64,000 bases of DNA from CAWKPF01 sp963851415 (GTDB taxonomy: Bacteria > Acidobacteriota > Thermoanaerobaculia > Multivoradales > Multivoraceae): positions 3,162,001 to 3,226,000 of the forward strand of contig CAWKPF010000002.1 in NCBI GenBank assembly GCA_963851415.1, in the 5' to 3' direction. The notes beneath the pieces are model-generated. The model did no database searches. It saw nothing but the letters and a program-made list of their open reading frames with translations, and was not told the origin of the DNA. Shown here piece after piece: positions 1-7,751 of this stretch. A program made the translations under genes and the position numbers. Each line of letters opens with the position of its first letter. Within the stretch, counting starts at the first letter, position 1.

Positions 1-56
1 AGACGGTCGGGCCCGTCGCCGTCCTCAACCGTGTCGTGCAGGAGGGCGATGTGCAT
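1..56 (-). CDS. Second D-Ala-D-Ala-ligase-like ATP-grasp protein, N-terminus only
   Basis: Only the first 18 or so codons lie in the window; the gene runs off the left edge. The reading starts MHIALLHDTVEDGD, the usual first beta strand of ATP-grasp ligases of the D-Ala-D-Ala ligase type (compare LHIALVYD in the gene just upstream). The start overlaps the end of that gene by about 32 bases, so the two are probably translated from one message. A slightly earlier in-frame ATG at 65 (MANMHIALL) is also possible. Function is inferred from the few visible residues and from the neighbour; the catalytic part is not visible. Confidence 0.6.
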   Translation of the reverse strand, partial: MHIALLHDTVEDGDGPDR

Positions 57-1155
57 GTTCGCCATCGGGGGCCGAGAACAGAGCCTCGGTCGTACGTTCC
101 GAGTCGACCCTCGCCCACGCCGAGTGGACGATCTCCGCGATCAACCGAAGGTAGGACATGCCTTCCTCGGTCGCCAGGATCGGCAAGTCGGAGTGCAACG
201 GGTGGAGGCCGGCCAGCGGGTTGGCCTCGAGGAACGAGGGCTGCCCCTCGCGGTCACAACGCAGATCGATACGTCCACCGTCGCGACACCCCAGGGCGCG
301 CCAGGCAGCCAACGCCACTCGCTCGGCCTCGCACACCGTCGGGTCGTGCTGCGCGCTCACGCGGACGTAGTCGACCAGCTCTTCGCAGCGCTCCTTGTTG
401 ACGTACGAGTAGACGCCCTCCTCCGCGCCCGGGCGCAGCACCACCTCGAGGGTGCCGAGCGCGCGAGCCGAGGACCCGGTCCCGAGAATACCGACGGTCA
501 GCTCGCGCCCCGGAAGCAGCGTCTCGACCAGCACCGGTTGACGGTAGCTCTCGAGCAGCTCGAAGCATCGGTCGCGCATCCAGGCCCGGTCGTGCACGAT
601 CGACTCCGGGGTCACCCCCTTGCCGGTGCCCTCGGCGATCGGCTTGATGAACACGGGCATCTCGAGATTCACATGGTCGAGATCCCCCACGTCCTCGATC
701 ACTGCGAAGTCCGGCGTCGGCACGCCGACGGCGGCAACCAGCCGCTTGGCCGTCGCCTTGTGCAGCGTGGTGGCCGAGACCAGGGGGTCGGAGAACGTGT
801 AGGGAATCCGGTGATGATCGAGAATCGCGGGTACCAGGGCCTCTCGACCGTACCCGTGGAGACCCTCGGCGATGTTGAACACGAGGTCCCATCGTTGCCC
901 TTCGGCGAGTCGCTCGCACAGGCGAATGGCGTGACCGACCCGCTCGGTGCGGTGCCCGAGCTCGCGCAGCGCCTCCTCGAGTGCGTCGATGGTTCCCTCC
1001 TGGTCGAACTCGGCGGTTTCCTCCTCGGAGTAGCCGGCCTTCAGGTACTCCGTTCTCAGGTCGTAGACCAGAGCGATATGGAGGGGAGGAACGTCCGGTA
1101 GCGGACGATCCGCTCCGTATGAGCCCAGTTCCGGCATCGGTCGCTCCATCGACAT
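25..1155 (-). CDS. D-Ala-D-Ala-ligase-like ATP-grasp protein
   Basis: A 376-residue ATP-grasp enzyme expected to join a carboxylate to an amine through an acyl phosphate. The N-terminal domain carries LHIALVYD (about residues 25-32) and VFNIAEG (about 92-98); the nucleotide-binding centre has PVFIKPIAEGTGKGV; the metal-binding end has FLEANPLAG, the counterpart of the Glu-x-Asn motif of D-Ala-D-Ala ligase. The start ATG at 1155 lies 5 bases past the stop of the aminomutase gene, and a GAGGAG ribosome site sits inside that gene's 3' end. Length fits the family. The reading frame stays open well upstream, but that part overlaps the aminomutase in another frame and looks like antisense noise. 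Substrate unknown: a housekeeping cell-wall ligase is possible, but the linkage to the aminomutase and to a second ligase suggests a dipeptide-like product. Confidence 0.85.
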   Translation of the reverse strand: MSMERPMPELGSYGADRPLPDVPPLHIALVYDLRTEYLKAGYSEEETAEFDQEGTIDALEEALRELGHRTERVGHAIRLCERLAEGQRWDLVFNIAEGLHGYGREALVPAILDHHRIPYTFSDPLVSATTLHKATAKRLVAAVGVPTPDFAVIEDVGDLDHVNLEMPVFIKPIAEGTGKGVTPESIVHDRAWMRDRCFELLESYRQPVLVETLLPGRELTVGILGTGSSARALGTLEVVLRPGAEEGVYSYVNKERCEELVDYVRVSAQHDPTVCEAERVALAAWRALGCRDGGRIDLRCDREGQPSFLEANPLAGLHPLHSDLPILATEEGMSYLRLIAEIVHSAWARVDSERTTEALFSAPDGEHAHRPPARHG

Positions 1156-1160
1156 GTTCG

Positions 1161-2534
1161 TCACGTTCGTGCTCCTCGGGGGTCCACCGCCGACGCAGCC
1201 GCGATCTCCGTGCGATCGAGACCGAACGAGGAGCCCGGGTCCGGATAGCGGAAGACCTTCCCCTCGAAATTGCGCAGCAACAGGTCCTCGCCGTCGCGGC
1301 CGACCACCGAGTCGACCTGAAGCGGGATCTTCCCGCCGCCACCGGGAGCATCGACGACGAAGGTCGGCACCGCATACCCGGTGGTGAAGCCGCGCAGTCC
1401 CCGGACGATCTCGAGGCCCTTTTCGACCGTCGTTCGGAAGTGCGCTGAGCCCGAGATCGGATCGCACTGATAGAGGTAGTAGGGGCGCACGCGCATCAGC
1501 AGCAGGCGATGAACCAGATCGCGCATCGTCTCGACGTCGTCGTTGACTCCCCGGGCCAACACCGTCTGTGACCCGAGAGGAATCCCCGCGTCGGCGAGAC
1601 GCGCGCAGGCGCGCTCGCTCTCCGGCGTGCACTCTGCGGGATGCATGAAGTGCAGGCTCATCCACAGCGGGTGGTAGCGGCGCAGCACGCGTGTCAGTTG
1701 CGGGGTGATGCGCTGGGGCAGGACGGCCGGCATCTTCGTGCCGATGCGTACGAATTCGAGATGCGGAATCTCTCGTAGCCGACCGAGCACCCAGTCGAGA
1801 CGCTCGTCCGACATCGCGAGCGGGTCGCCCCCAGAGAGCAGCACGTCGCGAATCTGCGGGTTGCGTCGGATGTAGTCGAACGCCTGTTCCAGTCGCGCCT
1901 CGTTGGGCCGAATCTCCCCGTGTCCGACCACCCTCGACCGCGTGCAGTACCGGCAGTAGGTCGAACAGAAGTCGAGCACGAGCAGCAGCACTCGATCGGG
2001 ATAGCGGTGCACCAGCCCCGGCACCGGCATGTGGGCGTCCTCGCCCAGCGGATCGTCGGCCTCCCCCGGACCGCGCACCAGCTCCTCGGGGAGCGGCAGG
2101 ATCGTCCTGCGCAGCGGGTCGGCGGGATCGTGCGCGGAGACCAGGCTCAGATAGTAGGGGGTGACCCCGACCGGCAGCATCGCGCCACCGCGCACCAGCG
2201 CTTCACGCTCGGCAGGCGACAGCTCCAGCACGCGATCGAGCTGCTCGAGCGTAGTGAAGCGATGGCGCGATTGCCAGCGCCAGTCGTTCCACTCGGCGAG
2301 GGTGGCTTGCGGGAAGTGCCTGCGCCGGAAGGACCGGGTGCAGGGAGACTCGCTCGGCCTGGAGCGTCTCGGGGAGGCGCCCGGACCCGGCTCGACCTCC
2401 GCCGGGAACGGGAGTGGAGATAGGGGAGCGGCAGTTGCCGTTACGCTACCTAAGGGGTCGTCGTCATCTTCGTCGAACAGCTCCGATTGGGCGGTGCCGT
2501 CCGACAGGGGCCTTTGCAGGCGCTCGATCTTCAT
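1161..2534 (-). CDS. Lysine 2,3-aminomutase-like radical SAM/PLP enzyme
   Basis: A 457-residue KamA-family enzyme. Known members move the alpha-amino group of an amino acid to the beta carbon with a 5'-deoxyadenosyl radical and PLP. The [4Fe-4S] motif is CSTYCRYC (C190, C194, C197), followed by the radical SAM segment LLSGGDP. The PLP lysine sits in DAPGGGGK (K402). The two acidic residues that hold the distal amino group of lysine in clostridial KAM appear kept: YLYQCD (D358) and FVVDAPGG (D395). This favours lysine over glutamate, and the PLP motif argues against an EpmB-only role. ATG 2534 was chosen because homology-like sequence starts near it and GAGAGA precedes it; about 70 residues of low-complexity acidic and proline-rich sequence come before the usual N-terminus. 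It is the first gene of the cassette with the two ATP-grasp genes. Confidence 0.88.
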   Translation of the reverse strand: MKIERLQRPLSDGTAQSELFDEDDDDPLGSVTATAAPLSPLPFPAEVEPGPGASPRRSRPSESPCTRSFRRRHFPQATLAEWNDWRWQSRHRFTTLEQLDRVLELSPAEREALVRGGAMLPVGVTPYYLSLVSAHDPADPLRRTILPLPEELVRGPGEADDPLGEDAHMPVPGLVHRYPDRVLLLVLDFCSTYCRYCTRSRVVGHGEIRPNEARLEQAFDYIRRNPQIRDVLLSGGDPLAMSDERLDWVLGRLREIPHLEFVRIGTKMPAVLPQRITPQLTRVLRRYHPLWMSLHFMHPAECTPESERACARLADAGIPLGSQTVLARGVNDDVETMRDLVHRLLLMRVRPYYLYQCDPISGSAHFRTTVEKGLEIVRGLRGFTTGYAVPTFVVDAPGGGGKIPLQVDSVVGRDGEDLLLRNFEGKVFRYPDPGSSFGLDRTEIAAASAVDPRGART

Positions 2535-2942
2535 TTCTCTCGAAGATCTCCGCCAGAGTCGGCGGGAGGAATTCCCGGTTGTCTCTGGCAACTGGCCGCG
2601 CAATGTAGTGAAGGTCGCAGCCGGCGTCAATAGGGAACTTTACCTGCTCGCCGAGGCCCGGCAGAGGTTCGGGCAGGGGAGACCCCGCCGCGGCGCCCAG
2701 AAGCTCCCGCGCTCGAGCCGCTCATTGCCATGAGACCGAGACACCCTCGGTGTGGATGGCCGTTCGATCTCGTCCAAACTCGGCCTCGAGCCTGGTAGCG
2801 TCCCGACTCACGGAGCCGCTCGAGCCAGAAGGAGCCTTCGACGGCCGAGAGGGTATGTTGGTGGCCTCGACGGCGCAGGAGTGTCTGAGCCGTCCCCGCG
2901 AGAAGGACCAGGGCGTCGAGTGAGCTTCGAGGAGGAGACCCA
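2535..2942. other. Intergenic region between divergent aminomutase and TerC genes
   Basis: These 408 bases separate two divergent genes and should hold both promoters. I see no convincing sigma-70 boxes, hairpin or open frame with protein-like character. The only clear signal is a GAGGAGGAGA ribosome site at about 2929-2938 just ahead of the TerC start. Confidence 0.5.
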
Positions 2943-3674
2943 TTGATCGAGATCCTGACCGACCCCGCCGCCTGGGTGAGTCTGCTCACCCTCGTGGTGC
3001 TCGAGATCGTCCTCGGCATCGACAATCTGGTGTTCATTTCGATCATCAGCCAGCGAGTCGAGCCCGCTCGGCAGCCCCTGGCGCGCAGAGTCGGCCTCCT
3101 GCTCGCTCTGGTCACGCGGATCGCGCTCCTCCTCGCCCTCTCCTGGCTGATCGGTCTCACCGCACCGCTGTTCTCCCTGCTCGACCAGGAGTGGTCGTGG
3201 CGCGATCTGATTCTGGTGGGCGGAGGTCTCTTCCTGCTCTGGAAGTCGACCCTGGAGATTCACCACGAGGTCGAGGGAAGAGAGCACCAGGCGGAGGCGA
3301 ACGTGAAGCGTGCCGGCTTCCTGGCCGTAGTCTCCCAGATCGCCGTGCTCGACATCGTGTTCTCCCTCGACTCGGTGCTCACGGCGGTCGGAATGGCCGA
3401 CCACGTGCCGGTGATGGTGGCTGCGATCGTGGTCGCAATGGCGGTGATGGTCTTTGCCGCCGAACCGGTGAGCGCTTTCGTCGAACGTCACCCGACGGTG
3501 AAGATGCTGGCACTCTCGTTCCTGTTGCTCATCGGAGTCGCCCTGATCGCCGACGGCCTGCACTTCCACATTCCCAAGGGCTACCTCTACTTCGCCGTGG
3601 CCTTCTCCATGCTGGTGGAGAGTCTCAACCTCTGGCGGTCAAAGAAGCAGCCCGGTGAAGCGGGGTCGGCCTGA
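2943..3674 (+). CDS. TerC family integral membrane protein
   Basis: A 243-residue protein with about seven hydrophobic segments and the TerC signature LEIVLGIDNLVFI near the N-terminus, plus a second acidic membrane motif VLDIVFSLDSVLTAVG in the middle. TerC proteins act at the inner membrane in metal-ion (often Mn2+) efflux or in metal loading of exported proteins. The start is TTG at 2943, chosen because GAGGAGGAGA lies at the right distance and no ATG or GTG is in frame nearby. The gene stands alone and converges on a secreted protein gene 160 bases downstream. Substrate is not readable from sequence. Confidence 0.93.
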   Translation: MIEILTDPAAWVSLLTLVVLEIVLGIDNLVFISIISQRVEPARQPLARRVGLLLALVTRIALLLALSWLIGLTAPLFSLLDQEWSWRDLILVGGGLFLLWKSTLEIHHEVEGREHQAEANVKRAGFLAVVSQIAVLDIVFSLDSVLTAVGMADHVPVMVAAIVVAMAVMVFAAEPVSAFVERHPTVKMLALSFLLLIGVALIADGLHFHIPKGYLYFAVAFSMLVESLNLWRSKKQPGEAGSA

Positions 3675-3833
3675 GTCTCCGAGCTCGGCACGGTCCCGCG
3701 CCTCGGATCCGCTCCACTCTCACCAGGGGATCGAGAACCTCTGGGCGAATGGACGCGGAGTTTCACCGAGACCGAGTTCGACCCGGAGCTTCCCGACCCC
3801 CTGTTCGAGCGTCCGACGAGGTGAGCCGGACTC

Positions 3834-4478
3834 TCAGTCGACCGAGTTCACGGCGTAGTTCTCCACCAGCTTCGCGGGGGGATTCTGGTAGTACTTCTCC
3901 ATGAACTTCGAGAACTCCTCGTTCGGCGTGTCCTGGAACTTGGCCCACGCCTCGAGGTTGTCGAACGACATCACGTAGTGGACCCGGTTCAGGCGATCCA
4001 CGTTGACACTGACCTTGGCGCCGGCCTTCTCGTGAATCGCCTTGGCCGCTGTGGCCGTCCCGATGGCTTCGTTGATGCGGCCGTCGATCGGCTCCCAGAT
4101 GAACACCTCGGCCACGTCACCGATCTCGCCGGGGACCACGACGTCCATACGCAGGCTTGCCCACTGTTTGGCGGAGGGCTTGGCGTTGATCTTCTCCATG
4201 AACGCCGTCCAATCCCGGCTACCCTGGACCTTGGCCTGGAACGCCGCCCAGGCGGACCAGCTCTCGAAGGGCATCACGTAGTGCATCCGGCCCATCTGAT
4301 CGGTACGCACCGACGGGCTCCCACCGAGCTTCTGATGAATGGCCTTGGCCTCCTGGGCATACTGGATGCTCTGAGGCAACTGACCGGGCATCGGATCGTA
4401 GATGTTCACGACCAGCACCTGCCCAGAGGCGAACGACGACACGAGCAAGAGAACTACGAACACGATCGCTCTTCTCAT
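3834..4478 (-). CDS. Exported protein with duplicated dimeric alpha/beta-barrel (ABM/NIPSNAP-like) domain
   Basis: A 214-residue protein starting MRRAIVFVVLLLVSSFASGQ, a clear signal peptide, so the mature part is periplasmic or secreted. The rest is two related halves of about 90 residues. Each has a strand ending in a D/E-P motif (YDPMPGQ, WEPIDGR), a helix ending in AKAIHQK or AKAIHEK, then NRVHYVMSFD or GRMHYVMPFE, then W-A-x-F and FMEK. This is the pattern of stress-responsive A/B barrel or NIPSNAP folds that normally dimerise; here one chain can form the pair. ATG 4478 is preceded by AGGGAGAG. No catalytic residue is obvious. Function unknown; a small-ligand or haem-like binding role is possible. 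Confidence 0.75.
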   Translation of the reverse strand: MRRAIVFVVLLLVSSFASGQVLVVNIYDPMPGQLPQSIQYAQEAKAIHQKLGGSPSVRTDQMGRMHYVMPFESWSAWAAFQAKVQGSRDWTAFMEKINAKPSAKQWASLRMDVVVPGEIGDVAEVFIWEPIDGRINEAIGTATAAKAIHEKAGAKVSVNVDRLNRVHYVMSFDNLEAWAKFQDTPNEEFSKFMEKYYQNPPAKLVENYAVNSVD

Positions 4479-5208
4479 GACTCTCTCCCTTCGGTTGAGG
4501 GTGGCGGAGGTCTCCTCGAGTGCCGACTCGAGCGACGCCAATCCTTCCCACTCGGGCGATCGTCAGACCGGGCCGATTCTCGCTCGGGCACGCGAAGTCA
4601 TCAGCGACGCCTCGCAGCTTCTTCTCGGGAGTTCTTGAGATCGTGTCTAGCAACGATTCCCGATCCTGACAAATAGGAATCCGAACATCTTCGCGCCAGG
4701 AACAGCGATTCCCCCCAGATTCACTCGGCGGCCTTGGGCGAGCCGATGCTCGCTTCCTCGTGCATGGGAGTGACCGTAGGCGACGGCGGGAGTCGTCCTT
4801 GCGGCTTTCCTGTCGGGCAGAGGATGGACGCTCTGAAGGGTGAAGTCGGTCAGGGAGCCGGAAGCTGGCGCCGGTCCCGCTCGTCTTCGACGGCCGCCAC
4901 CAGGCCGCTCCGCGCGGCCGGGAGGACGGCACCTTCGGGCACGATCATGCTGGCGAGCCCGGCACCGGGAATCTCGGCGAAGCGCTTCGCGGCGGAAGAG
5001 TCGAAGGTTCGATTCAGCTCGCTCCGACTCTCGTGAACCCCCCGCCGAAACTCCCTGGACAGTCCGATTGCGGATCTCCTCTGCGCTCGCCCGCGCGCCG
5101 CTGGGTGAGGCGAGCCGGCCACTCCTCGAAAAGCGACGGTCGTCGCCTACCTCGAACAGATCTACCGAGCAAGCGCCGGAAGGGAGTTCCATGGGGTGTC
5201 GCCGGACT
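4479..5208. other. Gene-free stretch of 730 bases
   Basis: Open frames here are short, arginine-rich and look like noise. The best, on the minus strand at 4850-5122 (90 codons), has no recognisable motif and no ribosome site. The stretch carries the promoter of the duplicated barrel protein at its left end. I see no repeat or strong hairpin. Confidence 0.5.
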
Positions 5209-5781
5209 CTACTGAGCCTCCTTGAACGCTCTTTGCAGCAGACCTCCCAGACCGGTCTGCTCCGCCAGCTCATCGAGGTAGCGCCGATCGAGATCCTCAC
5301 CTCTGACCTTGATCACCGCCAGAACGTCCCGCCACTGCCGGTCCGAGACCTCGTTCCCCAGGCGGAACCAGATCAGCTTCTGGATCACGATGTCCTCGGC
5401 GCTGGCCACCCAGAGGCCACGACCTCCGGCAAGCTCGTAGTGCTCCCGCCGCGACATCTCGAGCCTCGTCGTCCGCTCCTCGGAAGGAATGAAGATGTCG
5501 GCTTTGAACATCGTCGCGAGATGGATGATGTTGAAGGACCTCTTACGGCGGATGGCCCCTTTGACGCGTTCCTCATCGACATAGAAGTCTTCACCGAGTA
5601 GCGCGATCCACCGCGGTACGTGCTCTCTGCGGAGGTCGGCAACGAAGTCGACGTCCTGTGTCGACCGGGGCTCTCCGTGCAAAGAGCTCGCGAGCGACCC
5701 TCCGACGAGATAGTCGACCCCCAGCTTCTCGAAGGTCTCCGCAACGAGAAGAGCGACCTCCAGAGCGGAGTCCGTCGCCAT
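5209..5781 (-). CDS. Nucleotidyltransferase-fold protein (MNT/AbiEii-like)
   Basis: A 190-residue protein of the polymerase-beta-like nucleotidyltransferase fold. The signature glycine turn is LVGGSLASSLHG (about residues 25-36), followed by the metal-binding pair in RSTQDVDFVAD and a third acidic residue in MFKADIFIP, so the three-carboxylate active site looks complete. The C-terminal part (ASAEDIVIQKLIWFRLG) is typical of stand-alone family members annotated as AbiEii-like or DUF6036-type. Such proteins can act as toxins that modify tRNA or a partner by adding nucleotides. An 85-residue gene lies 38 bases upstream on the same strand and may be its partner. No direct evidence of toxicity. 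Confidence 0.8.
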   Translation of the reverse strand: MATDSALEVALLVAETFEKLGVDYLVGGSLASSLHGEPRSTQDVDFVADLRREHVPRWIALLGEDFYVDEERVKGAIRRKRSFNIIHLATMFKADIFIPSEERTTRLEMSRREHYELAGGRGLWVASAEDIVIQKLIWFRLGNEVSDRQWRDVLAVIKVRGEDLDRRYLDELAEQTGLGGLLQRAFKEAQ

Positions 5782-5819
5782 CTACTGCCTCCAGCGGGCC
5801 ACGCTCACCGGGCGCGGCC

Positions 5820-6077
5820 TCATAGACCGCGCTCCTGCGGATCCCAATCGAAGACCGCGATCATGGTCTCGCGATCGAGCCTCAAAGCGGCGAGCCGCAG
5901 CTCGAGCTCCCGCGGCTCGAGGGGACCGTACTCCTTCTGGAGCCGCAAGGTCGCCATTGCCTCCGCCGTTCGGTTCAGGTCGACCACCCGAGCGAGCTTC
6001 TCGGCCGGAGACATCGTGGCGTAGCGCTCGATCTGCATCTGCTCGATCGAGCGATCGGTGTCGAGACTCAGAGACAT
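5820..6077 (-). CDS. Small conserved protein upstream of the nucleotidyltransferase; possible antitoxin
   Basis: An 85-residue, charged, leucine-rich helical protein: ERYATMSPAEKLARVVDLN, then LEPRELELRLAALRL and a C-terminal FDWDPQERGL. From memory, short proteins of this look often precede nucleotidyltransferases of the type found 38 bases downstream, so the pair is likely a two-gene unit. No DNA-binding motif is clear. The start ATG at 6077 is the first methionine of the segment with protein-like composition; upstream in-frame sequence overlaps the promoter side of the divergent nitronate monooxygenase and was discarded. Antitoxin status is inference from layout only. Confidence 0.65.
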   Translation of the reverse strand: MSLSLDTDRSIEQMQIERYATMSPAEKLARVVDLNRTAEAMATLRLQKEYGPLEPRELELRLAALRLDRETMIAVFDWDPQERGL

Positions 6078-6389
6078 GGCCGCTATCCTAGCGAAGACGT
6101 CCGGATGCCGAGGCTTGCGGGAAGTCGATCCGCTCGAAAAGTGCGCCCGAAGCGTGGCTCGTCTTGAAGTGGGTCGTACGCGACACCAGAAGAGCTCCGC
6201 CCTGGCTGAAGCACCCGTAGGCCCAGACGTCGGTGAATCGACTCCTCGGCGGGGAGCCGGGTGGCCCGGGTCTTCCATCGGGGCATTCCTCTCGGGGCTG
6301 TCGGTTCGAATCGACCGCGCCCTGGAAGCTCCGGGTCCACTATGCTGCGGCCTTTCGAAACGCGAACCCTCGACAGGGAGACGGTACTC
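6078..6389. other. Divergent promoter region, 312 bases
   Basis: This stretch lies between the divergent small protein gene and the nitronate monooxygenase gene. I find no open frame with protein-like character. A GTTCGAATC stretch at about 6304 resembles a tRNA T-loop but the flanking arms do not pair. Confidence 0.45.
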
Positions 6390-7448
6390 ATGTGGCCGAG
6401 GCACGACTTGACGGAGCTGCTGGACATTCGCCAGCCGATCCTCCAGGCGCCGATGGCGGGCGCGGCCTCTCCTGCCCTGGCGGCAGCGGTGTCGGCGGCC
6501 GGGGGACTCGGTGGCTACGGGGCCGCTGCGGATTCCCCCGAGCGACTGCGCGAGGTCATCCGCGAGATCCGGCAGCGCACCGAAGCTCCCTTCAACATCA
6601 ATCTCTTCACTCCCGGCGCGCAGCCATCGTCGTGGACACCAGAGGACGAGGAGTCGCTGCGTGAGGTGCTCGAGTCGATGCACGTGGGGCTCGACGCTGG
6701 CCCGGTTCCGGAGCCGGTGTCGCCATTCGGTGGCTTCGACCAACAGATTTCCGTGCTGCTCGAAGAGCGAGTCCCCGTGGTGAGCTTTCACTTCGGACTG
6801 CCCGACCCCGAAGTGGTGCGAACGCTCCAGGAGAACGGTGCCAGAGTCCTCTGCACGGCAACCAGTCCCGAGGAGGCCGAGCTGCTCGACGACGGCGGCG
6901 CCGACGCCATCATCGCGCAGGGTCACGAGGCGGGCGGGCACCAGGGGACGTTCGATCCTCGGGGAGAGACCGCCGACTCCTCGCGGCTCGGCACCCTCTC
7001 TCTCGTTCCGGAGGTCGTGGATCGGGTCGACGGTACCTGTCCGGTGATCGCGGCCGGGGGGATCATGGATCGGCGCGGAATCGAGGCGGCCTTTGCGCTC
7101 GGGGCGAGCGGGGTCCAGATGGGAACGGCCTTTCTGGCGTGCTCCGAGAACACGATCAACCGGGCCTACCGCCGGCGGCTCCTCGAGAGCCAGGGCAGCG
7201 ACACGGTGATCACGACGGCGATCTCCGGTCGCCCCGCCCGAGGGATCGCCAACCGGTTGATCCACGAGCTCGAGCCGCATCCGCGCCTTCCCTATCCCGA
7301 GCACTACTCGATGACTCGTCGGCTGCGGTCGGCCGCGAGTCAGGCGGAGGAGCCGGAGTACCTGGCGATGTGGGCCGGCCAGGGAGTGGGCCGACTGCGA
7401 GAGTGGAGCGCGGCGGAGCTGATGGAGTCTCTCTGTCGAGGGTCCTGA
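6390..7448 (+). CDS. Nitronate monooxygenase (2-nitropropane dioxygenase family)
   Basis: A 352-residue FMN enzyme of TIM-barrel fold. It begins with a substrate/FMN loop, PILQAPMAGAASP, carries VVSFHFG in the middle and the classic GHEAGGHQG segment, then PVIAAGGIMD and GVQMGTAFL, which bind the FMN phosphate. Members oxidise alkyl nitronates, including the toxin propionate 3-nitronate, to carbonyl compounds and nitrite in the cytoplasm. ATG 6390 was chosen over earlier in-frame ATGs at 6261 and 6342 because GGGAG lies about 10 bases before it and the protein starts with the usual short arm. The gene is monocistronic. Confidence 0.9.
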   Translation: MWPRHDLTELLDIRQPILQAPMAGAASPALAAAVSAAGGLGGYGAAADSPERLREVIREIRQRTEAPFNINLFTPGAQPSSWTPEDEESLREVLESMHVGLDAGPVPEPVSPFGGFDQQISVLLEERVPVVSFHFGLPDPEVVRTLQENGARVLCTATSPEEAELLDDGGADAIIAQGHEAGGHQGTFDPRGETADSSRLGTLSLVPEVVDRVDGTCPVIAAGGIMDRRGIEAAFALGASGVQMGTAFLACSENTINRAYRRRLLESQGSDTVITTAISGRPARGIANRLIHELEPHPRLPYPEHYSMTRRLRSAASQAEEPEYLAMWAGQGVGRLREWSAAELMESLCRGS

Positions 7449-7751
7449 TCTCGGGTTGAGGGCATCCGACGACTGCTTCGCCCTCCCTTCCGCTTGACTC
7501 CGCTCGATCCGGTGCGGCGAGGTGCCGTCGCTTTCCTACACGCAAACTTCATCGAGTCTTAAAGAGATCCGAATAGTTCACTCGCTACCCTGCCCGGGTC
7601 CGCGAAGCCCACGAGCCCCCGCAGCGTTTCGTTCACACACCGAGTGCGGTGGCTCACGGAAATCCTGCTCGTGTAAGCGCAGTGACCGGCCTCACTGTAG
7701 ATGGGTGACGTGTGCCTGCGGCGAGAGCGAGCGAACTGGAGGAAGAATTCG
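7449..7751. other. Intergenic region, 303 bases
   Basis: Region between two genes on the same strand. It holds no credible open frame. A GGAGGAAG ribosome site near 7737 fixes the start of the next gene. No clear terminator hairpin or promoter boxes seen. Confidence 0.45.

Noticed and set aside
2808..3569. Minus-strand frame of 253 codons rich in His, Glu and Asp
   Set aside because: Exact antisense of the TerC gene, whose membrane segments and motifs are clear.
4850..5122. Minus-strand frame of 90 codons in the gene-free stretch
   Set aside because: No ribosome site, no motif, arginine-rich start; not supported as a gene.
6296..6330. GTTCGAATC stretch that resembles a tRNA T-loop
   Set aside because: The flanking bases do not form the T-stem, and no D-arm, anticodon arm or acceptor stem can be drawn around it.
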